In this document: positions 1-11,557 of the stretch, piece after piece
How positions within the stretch are numbered: position 1 is the stretch's first letter
Layout of the letters: every line of letters starts with the position of its first letter
NCBI GenBank assembly: GCA_025399215.1
Contig: MU621156.1
Span: 1 to 64,000 of the forward strand
DNA: 64,000 nucleotides
From: Globomyces pollinis-pini
Taxonomy: Eukaryota; Chytridiomycota; Chytridiomycetes; Rhizophydiales; Globomycetaceae
Direction: 5' to 3'
Made by a program: the position numbers and the translations under genes
The notes under the pieces: model-generated
Seen by the model: the letters and a program-made list of their open reading frames with translations, nothing else
What the model was told of the DNA's origin: nothing
Databases searched by the model: none

Positions 1-246
1 GATTCTGCTGTAATTCCGAGACCAGACGAACGTGCTGGTGAAATCCCAAAGGCATACGTTGTTTTAAAACCAAACATGAAGGCAACTGAACAAGAAATCT
101 ATGAATTTATGAAATCAAAGACTTCTGAGATCAAATGGTTACGTGGAGGAGTTGAAATCATTGATGCTATTCCAAAAAGTGCTTCAGGAAAGATTTTAAG
201 AAGAATCTTGAGAGACTTGGACAAGAAAAATCTTGCTAAATTGTGA
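1..246 (+). CDS. Acyl-CoA synthetase / 4-coumarate-CoA ligase family, C-terminal end
   Basis: The window opens inside this gene. Frame 1 reads about 81 codons to a TGA at 244-246. The visible part is the C-terminal AMP-binding subdomain: D-E-R-A-G-E-I-P-K-A-Y-V near the start, then PKSASGKILRR, the family's A10 motif with the catalytic lysine that acts in adenylation. Enzymes of this family activate a carboxylic acid with ATP and pass it to CoA. The substrate (fatty acid, aromatic acid or other) cannot be told from this fragment. It ends with KNLAKL, which resembles neither the SKL peroxisome signal nor another clear sorting signal. It converges with the nucleoporin gene, 85 nt between the stops. 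Confidence 0.9.
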   Translation, partial: DSAVIPRPDERAGEIPKAYVVLKPNMKATEQEIYEFMKSKTSEIKWLRGGVEIIDAIPKSASGKILRRILRDLDKKNLAKL

Positions 247-331
247 TTTGAATGTACCAATAAATCCATGAACCTTTAATTTTATTTTGTTAAACTGCTA
301 AATACTTAAAGTACTATTTTATTTTAGGATA

Positions 332-3300
332 CTAACGTCGTTGTGGACCACCTCTTCGACTCTTTGGTGTAATGATAGCTCTACCAGCAGGCGGCCGAAT
401 TTGTGGAGCTGCTCCGGCATTAAATGCAGGTGGTGTAGGAGCATTGAAGGTAGGAGCAGTGGGACCAGCTGAAAAGTTGAAACTACTTCCAGAAGAACCA
501 AATGCGGGTGGAGCAGGTTGAGCAAAGGCATTGGACTGTGGAGTCTGACCAAAGGTACCAGGTTGAGAAGACTGTCCAAAGGTATTTGGTTGCGAAGATT
601 GACCAAAAGCAGGTGGTTGTGAAGGCTGTCCAAAGGAAAATCCTTGTGAAGGTTGTGCTGTTGCAGGAGCTTGTGATGTTTGGCCAAAGGCATTTGTTTG
701 TGGTGTTTGGCCAAATGGAGGCGGCTGTGTCGATTGTCCAAACCCTGTTTGTGATGATTGTCCGAAAGCATTCGCTTGTGTTGGTTGAGCATTGGTAGAT
801 GGTGCAGGCTGGCCGAATCCAGTTGGCTGAGATGGCTGTCCGAAGGCTCCAGTTGATGCTGGTGCGGATTGGCCAAAAGCAGGGGGTTGCGTAGATTGGC
901 CAAATGCAAAACTTTGAGGCTGTTGGCCAAATGAGGAAGCTTGAGATGGCTGACCAAAGGTGTTAGTTTGTGGGGGCTGACCAAAAGCACCAGCTGCTGG
1001 TTGTTGTGATTGTGCTGGCTGTTGACCAAATGCAGCCGTTGGTTGAGAAGGTGTCGCAGTAGATCCAAAACTAAAGCCAGTTGTGGTTGATGGTGTAGTT
1101 GATGGTGCTGTTGTACCAGGCTGGCCAAAAGCAGGTTGTGTAGGCTGTCCAAATGTAAATGATGTTGACTGAATCCCATTGGTACTCGACGGTTGGCTAG
1201 CTGTTGCTGTAGGTGCAGGTGCAGGGGTTGTGGAAGCACCAAACGCTGGAACACTCGAGAAAGGTGTGGCTGTGGATGAAACTGCTGGTGCTATCGAACT
1301 AGTGGCAGCAAGTGGTTGAGCATTAGTTGTTGGAGTAGAACTAGGCGCACCAAATGAAAATGGCTGTTGTCCATTTGAACTAGGTGCAGAAGAAGCCTGT
1401 CCAAAAGGTGCTGCTGGAGTCTGATTTGGCTGACCAAAATTGAACCCTCCTGTAGCGTTTCCACCAGTACCACTTGTAGCATTTGTATCCTTTGTTCCTC
1501 CAGTACTTGTTGCTAACCCCGACCCAAAAGAAAATGATGGTGCTGCCGTATTGGTAACTGGTGCAGGAGTTGGTGTTGCAGTGTTAGACAAAGTCCCAAA
1601 TTTAAAACCTGATGACGGAGTCTCCTTAGCATCAACACTTTGCGTCTCTGGTTTCGAAGCAGATCCAAATTGAAAGTTAGTGGATACTGAACCTGTACTG
1701 GAAACTGGATTGGCACCGAATGTAAACCCTTTCGTGGAATCTGTGTCCTTATTATTTAAATCTTTGCCATCTGTTGCTACTGCTCCAGCACCGAAAGCCA
1801 ATCCTTTTGGTGTATCTGGTTTTTTAAATGATGGCTCTATAGAAGTTGACGCAGGTATGCTAAATGATAAAGATGCTGTAGTTCCTATGGTATTATTCCC
1901 AACGGTTTCGGGTTTAGAATCTGTGGCTGTTGTAGAGTTTCCAAATGAAAAGGTATTCGTTTGTACTTGGCCTGCTGTAGCGCCAAAAGAAATTGGTGCC
2001 TTGGCATCTGCATTCTTTGAACTATCAGCAGCTGTACTGCCAAATGAAAAGGTTGGTTTATTATCTGTTTTTTGAGTATTTGAATCAGTGGATCCAAACG
2101 AAAATGCTGGTTTAGAGTCCGACTTTGAAATAGTATTCGTTTCAGTGTTTTCGACAGTATTTGCTTTTGGTTTGAAAAAATCAACTACTGTAGCTTGACT
2201 TTTATCAGAGCTTAAAGTAGCTGGACTTTCTTTCGTTGCAGTGCTACCAGTGGCATTTGGAATTGTGAAGGAGAATGGTTTAGCTGGGGATGCTTGCTTG
2301 ATGTCTACTGTGCTATCGCTTGATTCCTTTGCCTTTCCGAAGCCGGCTGAGAAAAGTGGTGGCTTTTCTTTGTCAGTTTCTGGTTTAAAACTGAAATTTG
2401 GTGTTGGTGTCTGTGATAAACCACTGGACGAATCAGGTAAATTAAAAGTGACAGTTTTGCTGATTTCCTTTAAACTTGGAGAAACAGTCGCCAATGGTTT
2501 TGGTGCAGTAAAGACAAAGTCTTTTGCAGTTGGAGCTACACGATGAGTTCATTATCTTCAAACCTTTCTCAGTCTCGTTTTTATCAGATTTTCCATTCAT
2601 TTGATCCAAAACAATTTTTTCTAATTCTTTATCATCCATAGATTCCCATAAAGGCATTCTACCATCTGATTTGATAGCTGTTGTTCCCGCCAAGGACAAT
2701 CGACCAGCCCAAGGACTACTACCATCTGTGTCTCTCTGCCTGAGTATAGGTTTTGGTCTTTGAGGAGTAAAACTGCGACGAAATCGGGGGGTTACTGATG
2801 CTGTACCAGGGACATCCATTCCTAGTTTCTAAAAGATAAATAATTGCTTGTTTACTGCATAGTATTCTTTCCGGCGCTGTTTAATTGCTTCTACATCAAT
2901 CTCCTCTAATCGAACTCTTTTTCCGTGATCCTTAGATGACAAGAAATTTTTTCCATCCTTAGGACGAACTGTTTCTTCCACATCCGCCTTACGCTTTTCG
3001 GGACCTTCATTTCCAGTCATTGATACGTCATTCATTGTCGGTCTCTCTCGATGAGCATTTTCAATATCGTCATGAATTTTTGATTTGCTACTGAAATCTG
3101 CACCGGACATACTTTCAATAGCAAGAACTCTAGCTTTGACAGGTATATTGCTCTTGCGGACCTATATTGTTATCATAGATTGGATTACAGAACCAGGCGT
3201 CTTGAGTGCTGCTTTCGACAGCCTAGCTGTCTTTTTCTTTCCTATACTTGTTGGTGTTTGTGTGTCCTTCTGACGATTAATATGAAGTGTGCTTACAATT

Positions 3301-4184
3301 CGATCTTGCTTGGAAGATTTTTTCTTTCTTCGTGGAGTTTCTAGAACTGCTGTTTGGTTTTGGGATTGTATCGTTGCATTTAAAGAGATTGACTATAAAA
3401 TAAGATTCCGAACACCTTACCTCTTCCCGAACTTCAGATTGAGAATAAATTTGACCCAGTGGACTAGGTGTTACTGGCATATGATTTGCTCTATATCCAG
3501 TTGAAACATTTTTCTCTGAAGAAGTGGACAGTAAACTGCTAGAAGTTGGTTGGTCTTGCCGTAATTCATTCTTTGATTCGAATAATGAATATTCAGGTTC
3601 AAGGTCTAACGATAAATTGACCTTAAATTACCATCTGGCACGTTTAGTTGTAACCGTGGTGAGTGTTGCCTTGCTGAAGGAGAATCAATTTGGTCTAAAG
3701 CTGAAAAATTGTTTGAATGAGTTTTAGATTGAAATGGTGAAGTAATTCCTAGTCCTGGGTATGAAGATGGTCGATTTGTGTTTTCTAATATTAATACAAT
3801 GAAGTTACTTGAAAAAGGAGATGGACGAGCAGCGTTAACAGGGACTGCGAATGGGTTTTCAGAAGTGGAGTTATTGTTTAAGCGATTGGATCTCAATCGT
3901 AATTGACTCATTGGTACAGCAGGAGTAGTTTTGAATGGAGTAGGTACTGGATCCACTTTAAATTAGTAAATTTGATAAGGTTACAAGTAGGTTTAAATCT
4001 TTGTTCGTAACTAATAAAGTTAGTGAAGATAAGAATACAGTTTTAATTGTTTTTCCTTTTGTTTTCTAATTCTGAACTGATTCAATTCATATATAATATA
4101 TAAACTTGATAGTAAAGTCAATACAAATATTAGTTTATAGTATTGTAACCAATAGTAATCTATCAAATCACTAACAGTCTTCAT
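332..4184 (-). CDS. FG-repeat nucleoporin with N-terminal transmembrane segment (POM121-like architecture)
   Basis: Ten exons and nine introns of 24 to 29 nt give about 1,202 residues in one frame. Exon 1 starts at 4184 with MKTVSDLIDYYW and holds a hydrophobic stretch at about residues 15-33, followed by a basic run (RIRKQKEKQLK). The middle is basic and probably disordered, with NLS-like clusters (TPRRKKKSSKQ, GKKKTARLSK) and PSPLGQIYS. The last two thirds are FSFG and then FGQ repeats, with an almost perfect FGQ spacing around residues 950-1130. The end is basic (ITPKSRRGGPQRR). FG repeats line the nuclear pore and bind transport receptors. I infer anchoring in the pore membrane by the N-terminal helix. 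The alternative is a Nup1/Nup153/Nup124-type basket protein whose first exon I have mis-joined. Introns include 3785-3808 (24 nt) and 3393-3420 (28 nt). Confidence 0.85.
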
Positions 4185-4235
4185 TAAAAAAATAAACAAA
4201 AAAAATTCACCTTTCACCTGATTGACATTACTTTA

Positions 4236-5173
4236 TTAATAAATTGTTTGTAGTTTTTTGCATTGTTTGATCAGTATAGATGCATTGAAAGATTGTCCAA
4301 TAAAAATCTTACCAATACTCTGGCGATTACTTAGTACTTGATAAAGTAACTCAAGCTCTTGTATATCAAATCGATTAGGTTGTTGATAACTTTTCATCAT
4401 ATGTAGACTAATTTCAATTGGAATACCTATTCTTTCAAGTTCAGGTACCAATATTCGACAAAATAATAACATAAATTGACATGATCGATTTCGTAATTCA
4501 TTAACCATTGCCTGTTCCGCGAGGTAGGTTCGAATTGTTACTGTTTTCGCATTATACAAAGGTCCTTGTCCATGAACGTTTGTTGTCTGTAATTCACACC
4601 CTTCAGATACTAAATACTGAATTATATCTACAAATCCTTTGATAGCTGCGACATGAACTGCTGTATAATTCTCGTGGTTTTTTGCATCAATATCAGCACC
4701 AGCTTCAACCAGTAACTTTACAACATCCAGCCGTTTAGTAAGAACAGCAACTGTCAGTGGGGGATTTCCCCCAATATGACTACCAAGTCGTGCACCAGCA
4801 CTTATCAGAAACTCAATTACATCTAGGCGTCCAGAACCAGGTGCTGCAATCGCAATTTCCAATGGTGTTAGTCCAGTACGTGAGTGTTTCTCCAGTTCCG
4901 CTCCTGCTTCTGTTAGTATTTTAACACAAGCAAGATTTCCCGCAGCAGCAGCATAATGAAGAGGAGTCTCGCCTGTAATGTTAAAGTACTTCGCTAAGCA
5001 ATACCTGTAACAGATACTCCAAAAATAACCTTAGGGTCTTGCCTGATTAACTCTAACAAATCATCTGGTTTCCCAACTTTACAAGCATCATAAACACTCA
5101 TGACACTCTGAGGTGAATTCAGGTTTTTTAATGGGTTTTTGGCAATAGTTGGCCCAAGAGAATAAAATCGCAT
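4236..5173 (-). CDS. Ankyrin-repeat protein
   Basis: Two exons with a 32-nt intron (4973-5004) encode about 301 residues. The N-terminus is short and hydrophilic (MRFYSLGPTIAKNP). Ankyrin repeats then follow: GETPLHYAAAAGNLACVKIL, RLDVIEFLISAGARL, RLDVVKLLVEAGADI, HENYTAVHVAAIKGFVDI. The last 100 residues carry no recognisable motif and may form helices. Ankyrin repeats bind other proteins; the partner is unknown. The start was chosen because it gives an exon that joins in frame to the first repeat, and no earlier ATG lies in that frame. It lies 51 nt upstream of the nucleoporin start, on the same strand. Confidence 0.8.
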
Positions 5174-5286
5174 TTAAGAGAACTACAAAGTGGTAGTGTT
5201 TAAATATACAATTATGAAACTGAATCTGCCACGTAAAAACGTGAGCCACATGTTGATTTGCAGTCATTAATGGTAAGATTAATTTA

Positions 5287-6991
5287 TTAAGCTTCTGCTA
5301 ACGTGTCCCAATAGTTGACGAATGAGCCGGACATGCTGGCAAGAGTTCTCAGGTCAGGTTTATCATTCAATTCCAAATCGTCAACTCCAATTGATGGAAT
5401 CTGTAAATCCTTCATCCAAGAATCCCAGATACTTCGAGCGATTTTCTGTGCTGCAATTCGTCCACCAAAGAGATTTCCAGCAGATGGACCAACTGACAAT
5501 GCACTATAACCGCTCATCATGAAAAGGTCCAGTCCTGGCCATTTTAAATCAGAGCTTAGCTCTGGTAGTCCTCCGTACACAGGGGCAGGATAAAGCTTTT
5601 GCAGTTCTTGAAAACAAAGATCTTTTTGAATATCCATTACTGCTCCTGTACCTAACCAAATCATGTCAAAGGATTCCATATCTTCGTTTGAGAATCGAAC
5701 TTTCCATTCATGATCTTGCCATTCTGCCGAAGCAACAGTGCTGCATTGCCGCATTTCAAGGACATTTTTGCTTTTCAGCTGTTCAAGTAAAGCCATGTAT
5801 TCAGGAGTAATACTTCCACCATCTTTGGCATTTGCAATTGCTTTGCGACGGTCACTTCCACTCTTTTGCCAAAATTTACAGTGAAGTCGGTTACTATTTC
5901 GTCCAACCCATTCTAGTCCTAAATCAAATTGTTTGGTTTTCAATTTTGAACGCGAAGCCAGGACAATTCTGGTGAATCCATACTTGTCACCTAATTTAAC
6001 CAATTGAGCACTAGTAAGGCCTCCTCCTACAACAAGTAACTTTTTTGGAATCAAATGGGGAGGAACAGGGACTTTTTTCTTGTTGGCAAGTTCTATAGAA
6101 TGTACAATACGATCTTGTGGATACGTATCAAGAGGGATTTTTTGAACAAATTCAGGAATTAAAGGAATGTTTGCGTTTCCCAAGGCACATACTACTTTAC
6201 GGCTATAAACTACTTTCTTGAACTCATGTTCAACAACATCATGACCTCCCAAACAACAATCTCTATCTTCGGATTTTTTAGTTACAGAGACTTTGTAAGT
6301 AATTTTGAAAATATCGCCATTTGGACCTTTGATTGGTAGAATTTCAGTAACCATGCCTTGAGTAACAAGATCGTGGATGAAATAACGATCAACTAAGCTA
6401 CCACAGAAATCACTGAATAAGGATGAGCTGGGAGTACAAAACTGGTTTCGATCATTTTCAGTAAAATTTCGAGTACCCTTTTTTCGTTTAGCTTTTTTAT
6501 CACCATCAACAACACTGGTAATATCTTGTAGTTCACAAGTTCGTTCTTGGGTTTCTGCAAAGGCAAGTAGAGCATTGGGATCAAGGGGGTCAGGATGGAA
6601 ATAGATTGGTGATCTTAAATGTTTGATGTTATAGGCATGAAAACTGTTGTTCCACTTTTCCATCCATCCACCAGCTCCATCGATGACTAGCATACGCTTT
6701 CTGCACGAGTTCAAATCCAAGGTTGGACAGCAAGGATAGAACGGGGGAGCAAATTGACCACCAGATTTCCCAATATGGTGGAGTCGCTGGTGATCAGCAT
6801 CAGACAGAACATCAAATGGAGACTTTTCAAGTAATCGACAGACCAAACTGAGAGCATGGGGACCAGCTCCAACTATGACAAGATCCAAAATGTCTTCTTT
6901 ACAGAGTTCTGATGTTAAGGACTATAAACAAACCTTCTCTATCCATTTTGCTTTTATCAGCATCGGCAGTACATGGTTGATTAAGCATCAT
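5287..6991 (-). CDS. FAD/NAD-binding oxidoreductase (FAD-NAD(P) binding, lysine/ornithine monooxygenase-like)
   Basis: About 559 residues in two exons; a 25-nt intron (6909-6933) joins MMLNQPCTADADKS... to the flavin domain. The main exon begins with the dinucleotide-binding motif DLVIVGAGPHALSL and has a second one further in (LLVVGGGLTSAQLVKL). IWLGTGAVMDIQ and the late GPSAGNLFGGR fit the FAD-contacting C-terminal part of fungal FAD/NAD(P)-binding proteins distantly related to L-lysine N6-hydroxylases. The substrate is unknown. The adjacent genes give no pathway hint. Without the intron the frame would have to start at a TTG, so the spliced ATG start is preferred; a second in-frame ATG (MDREE) lies just downstream. 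Confidence 0.8.
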
Positions 6992-7182
6992 AAATTACTT
7001 TGATATGTTGAAATCAATGAGTACCTTTCTAGTTATAAATAGCCACAAGTGGCTTGCTTAACTTTGGGTTGAAATCGATCTGAAACGTGAACCACTCTTT
7101 AGGAGAAAAGGAATGTAAAAATACAGATCATATACATTAAAATAGTGACTTTTGACCGATATATATTGAAGAAATGCAATTC

Positions 7183-8034
7183 TTAATTACCACACCATTT
7201 TAAAACTTCATGACGAATGTTTGGGATTTCTAAGCAACGAGCTTTCAAGTCAGTACCACAAAGGGCTCGGCATTGATGAGGTTGGGTTTTTATACACTGA
7301 TTTAGTGCCTTCGAACATGCGCGTAGGTGAGGAGATACTTGTTGCTGGCTTTTACAATGTTGAGCAAAAACAGGATGATCAAGACATTTGCCAGGACATT
7401 GGTTTTGAAGAACCCATTTACCTACAAGTTAGATGTATGACAACTTACCTCCATTACACTGTAAGAATAATGATCCGCTACAGTAAAATTGATTTGCTTG
7501 GGCTGGAGAACAATGTGCGCCAATAGTAGGTCCATGAGGTTTGCCGCCAGATTGATCATCACCATTTGAGCAACTACCACTGGTATAATATGGCTTTATT
7601 CTACCCCCAATCAAAATAGGTCGGCAATGTGGGCCAGTACCAACGTTAACTGTAGCAAATGGCTGATTGGCATTATTTCCACAAGTCTCCAATGAAGAAT
7701 ATAATTTTGCGGTAACGGCATTGTTGACACATGAAAATGCAATGTTTTGCCAGTTGATGCGAAGACATTTTCCAAATTCGACATTCGATGGGGTACCAGA
7801 ACATTGAGCATTATCAAAAATTTTCAAAGTTTTAGCAGATCCAAGGGAATTCTCTTCTACTTTGCTCACTTCAAAAGTGTGATGATTTTGACCAGTGGAC
7901 TCTTTTGGCACGCCAGATAATTCAAGTAAATCAGGTAGGGCAGGTAAGTCAGGTAATTGTTTGGCTGACACGTTAGTCAATACGAAACTGATTGCAAGTA
8001 GTCCGATAGGATTGATCATTGAAGTTGAAATCAT
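7183..8034 (-). CDS. Secreted cysteine-rich protein with CBM19-like chitin-binding region
   Basis: About 274 residues in two exons. The N-terminus (MISTSMINPIGLLAISF..., then SAK) is a signal peptide. The middle region has scattered cysteines and no family I know. Near residues 175-225, CSPAQANQFYCSG followed by LFLQCNGGKWVLQNQCPGKC has the cysteine and aromatic spacing of carbohydrate-binding module family 19, which binds chitin. A 27-nt intron at about 7424-7450 splits this module, so the intact module is seen only after splicing. The last 60 residues add ten more cysteine/histidine-rich positions. Likely extracellular or wall-bound. I chose the second ATG region because it gives a proper signal peptide; the frame extends further upstream with no such signal. 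Confidence 0.7.
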
Positions 8035-8525
8035 ATCTAAATGTTTTTTTCGATTTATAGCATTGGCGAAGTAGTCGGCGGAGTGATTTGTGAGCTCCGC
8101 AACCATCAAGTGACAATTAAGGCTGACAACAAGGTCGCATAATTGACATTCGTTCAGTCTGGGCAATCAAAGTATATGTCCTGTAAGATACAATATTGAT
8201 TCAGATGATACATCACGTTAAGTAAAATATTACAGCAAAGCTAAGTAGACAAAAAATTCATTATGATCATAAATCAAATGAATAATAAATATTCTTGATT
8301 TGTTGATCTTGGATGGTATTAGTTTTGTAAATTTAGGGATTCACGCCGAGCGATCCAAACCACTTGTTCCAATACCCATGATGTTCACATCATCTGAAAT
8401 AGTTTCCTGATGATTTAAAAATTAAATTAGTAAAAGTGACGAACAAATCTTCAAGGCTTTTCTAGAATCATTGTTTCGTTTTTCAAAAAAACGTATTGTC
8501 ATTGTGTACTATTTTAACCAAGAAA
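8035..8525. promoter_or_regulatory. Divergent intergenic region
   Basis: 490 nt between the starts of two divergent genes (secreted CBM19-like to the left, S(V/I)FDRLG protein to the right). It must hold both promoters. It is AT-rich. I see no ORF, repeat or RNA gene in it and no clear operator. Confidence 0.4.
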
Positions 8526-9226
8526 ATGCCAAACAATTCCAATCAATCTGGAAATGCAAAAGAAGAGTTGTTACCAAATGGTATGTAAACAGTAGTTGAT
8601 AGAACTTAGTGGATAAGAGTTTCTTTGAGACACCACATGCTTGGGAAACTACTCCTGTAGAGGAATCTAATAATCAACCTCAATCTAAACGAAGAGAAAA
8701 GGAAGTTCGGAATTTATCACCATCAAGAGTCAAGGGAAAAGGATCCCCAAAGAAAAACAAGTCAAGAGCAGGTTCTCCCCCAAAGCATAGCAGTGTGTTT
8801 GATAGACTGGGTGCTCCAAATGCAAATGAGCGAACTACATCTAACTCACCTCCTAAAAAATCGGTTTTTGACCGGTTAGGATCAAAGGGAAACTCCACAG
8901 ATGATTCATATGAAACTCACAGTAATTCCAAATCGTCAATTTTTGATAGATTGGGTCCTAAAGATAACACAACACATTCAAGGAATAGTACCAATGAACG
9001 TATACATAAGAAAGAGGTTGTGAAATCAGAAACAAACAGCAAGACAAAAGACAAACGAGAGGTTTTGACACCAAACCTAAAAAAGCGTAATACTCAACAT
9101 GAAAATAAAAGCAAAACCTTGGACGAAAAACCTGCCAGAATCATAGAGAAAGTTCCCGACAAATATGAAGGTGATTGGGCAGAGATTGATGATGAGTTTG
9201 ATTACTCTGTACCAAAATGGGATTGA
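8526..9226 (+). CDS. Disordered basic protein with three S(V/I)FDRLG motifs
   Basis: About 223 residues; a 29-nt intron (8581-8609) joins MPNNSNQSGN... to the body. The protein is rich in S, K, N and R and probably disordered. The motif S(V/I)FDRLG occurs three times at roughly 33 to 37-residue spacing (near residues 72, 105 and 138), each flanked by P, G or S. A conserved-looking acidic/aromatic tail follows: WAEIDDEFDYSVPKWD. I do not recognise the family. Similar short FDRLG-type linear motifs occur in RNA-processing proteins, so an mRNP role is possible but is only an inference. The repeated motif suggests multivalent docking to one partner. Confidence 0.65.
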
Positions 9227-9451
9227 GAATAGTTTGGAATGAAACCACCCAATATTTGTAATTTATATCGAAATAAAACAACAGATGGTAAAAGTTCGAT
9301 TGGAATATTGATCCAAATCAAAAATTCAATGTTTTGAGCAAAAAATGGAAATTTATAAACTTAAGAATTCTAATCCTTCAGAAGTGGGTGTCAGTCCAGA
9401 GTTTGCTATATATGTATCACTCCTAGTATTGATTAGTTTCTATAGATCAAA

Positions 9452-10662
9452 TTACCAGAACTTTGTAAAATGTCTAGACCCATGATCACAAAGAATCGTG
9501 ACGATGGTATGGCCTGGTCCGAGTTGCTTAGCTAATCTTACTGCTGCAACACAGTTAACCGCTGATGAACTTCCGACAAAAATACCGTCTTCTCGAACTA
9601 AGTATCTGGACATTTCGACTGCTTCTATATCAGTGACGCGAATTGCATCATCAATCCACCCACCCAACAACTTTTTGAAATTGGCTGTTAATCGATTGAT
9701 TCCAACACCTAACAATGAGATAATCTGATATCACCTTCAACAATTGTGTCTACTTGGTGACGTTTTCTAGTTCCCTCGGCCTCCTGCTTGGCGTACATAA
9801 CATTAAATTTCACTTTGTTATATAAACCACTACCTTCTGGATCAGCCAATACCACCTTCAAGTGGGGAATCTTAGGTTTTAGATAGTGAGTAATTCCAGC
9901 AAGAGTCCCACCAGTTCCTGCGCCCATAACAATTGCGTCGATTTCGCCGCCAGTCTGTTGAAATATCTCTGGTCCTGTAGTTGTGAAATGTGCCTAATCC
10001 ATTATAAAATATTTTACCATGAACTCACATCAAAATTAGCCTAATCATTTAGCTTTTAAAAGAGCACTAACCAAATTCTCAAACTGATTACAAAAGAACC
10101 CCCGCTCTTTTGAACTCAGATTGTCTGCTGTAACATTCATATCATTAGCTCTCTTTTTGGCCAGATTTACAAAGTGATTAGGATCAACAATTGAGCATGG
10201 TTTAACTAATTCTACTGTTGCTCCCAGTTTCATCAACAATTCTGATTTTTCAACTGCTACATCATCTACATATTAATACAAACAAATTTAAAAAAGACCT
10301 GGCATTACAATATGGCATTTGTATCCCTTTGCCTTAGCTATGGTAGCTAGAGAAATTCCAGTTGATCCTACAGTTCCCTCAAATATGCAACAATTTGTGT
10401 TTGGTGAGATTAATCCATCCTTCTCAGCTTGATTAATAATTGATAAAGCGACTCTATCCTTTGGACTTCCAGCAACGTTTAAAAACTCTGCTTTTGCAAG
10501 GATTGTACAACCAGTTGCCTTTGACAGTGATTTTATTTTTACCATTGGAGTGTTACCAATCAGGTCCTCTACACCATTTGCTACAACTGATTTTTTCTTT
10601 TTAAAGTAGAAATATCCTAGTAACAATAATCCTATTCCAATTGCGACTCGTTTTGTAGTCAT
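9452..10662 (-). CDS. Membrane-anchored cysteine synthase (Mcy1-like PLP enzyme)
   Basis: Five exons, introns of 26, 35, 31 and 33 nt, about 361 residues. The N-terminus MTTKRVAIGIGLLLLGYFYF followed by KKKKS is a membrane anchor with a basic stop. The catalytic body follows the cysteine synthase/cystathionine beta-synthase fold type II: LIGNTPMVKI, the PLP-lysine context (AGSPKDRVAL), GSTGISLA, VMGAGTGGTLAGI for phosphate binding, EGVGINRLTANF and GSSSAVNCVAA. Family enzymes make cysteine from O-acetylserine or act on homocysteine. The anchor resembles the yeast outer-mitochondrial-membrane enzyme Mcy1. The PLP lysine lies in SPKDR, and the usual TSGNTG loop reads GTVGSTGIS, with the asparagine replaced by a serine, so activity should be tested. 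An in-frame upstream ATG exists, but the chosen start leaves the anchor at the N-terminus. Confidence 0.85.
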
Positions 10663-11557
10663 CACTTTTAGTGAGAAAATGTTTTTCCTGATGAATACAT
10701 TTGTAGTGACAATAGTGGACTTTAACCCAAAATCATTCATCAGATTAACCTGTTCAAAGTGTCGAATGGTGACCAAGATTAATCCAAGTGAGGTGAACCA
10801 GTTTTCAAATCTCAGCGATTGTTCAAACTGCCTTCATAGTAACTTATCCCTTTCTTATTTTACCATTGTAAGCTGGTCTACACTAACTTAAAGCTATCGG
10901 TTATATGTGATTCCAAAGCCTTTCAATTGTTAGCATTCGATGAAGCTATCCAGTCTTTTTTCGGTAGATTAACTCGTCACTTATGATATAGGATGTACAG
11001 CATTCGAGTATTTGTCAGTTCGTTGGATCTTAAATTGATGTTAGTCTTGTAAAAATAACGCCCATTTGAACTTGTTGTTCACAAGAAGTATAATTTCAAC
11101 ACTATGTTACGTTTCAGTCAAACCAGTGGGGAAAAGTAGCACTGATATGATATTGGAATCAATATGGCCTGTATTTGGGCAAGTATCATTCAAACAACTG
11201 CAAGTATGTCACACTTATTAGTTTTAACCTCAGACTTCATTTGAGAAACATGAAATGCAGAGCAATGTCCGATCGACTATACCCAGTTATGATATGGTTA
11301 CTCCGGAAAATTCGACACGCAAACGAAAAGCAATTACATGAACATTCGGATCATCAGTAATGATTGAAATAGAATAGACTCTAATAATAAATGTCGATAG
11401 ATGTAAGTAATTGACTGACTACAACCATATATTTAAAAACGGATACCTTATCTGTTTTGTATCCTCGGAAAAATTACCAAGCACATAAAACACCATAATA
11501 TGAGTCATTTTGTCCACCAACTATAAATTGAACAAGAAATTTTGGTTTCATACCAAA
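10663..11557. promoter_or_regulatory. Divergent intergenic region
   Basis: About 895 nt between the cysteine synthase gene (left) and the first NmrA gene (right). No ORF above about 70 codons with an ATG, no tRNA and no clear repeat. It is one of the largest gaps in the window and probably carries the promoters of both genes. Confidence 0.4.

Noticed and set aside
319..1254. Leu/His/Gln-rich 311-residue frame on the minus strand
   Set aside because: It is the shadow of the FGQ-repeat codons of the nucleoporin in another frame.
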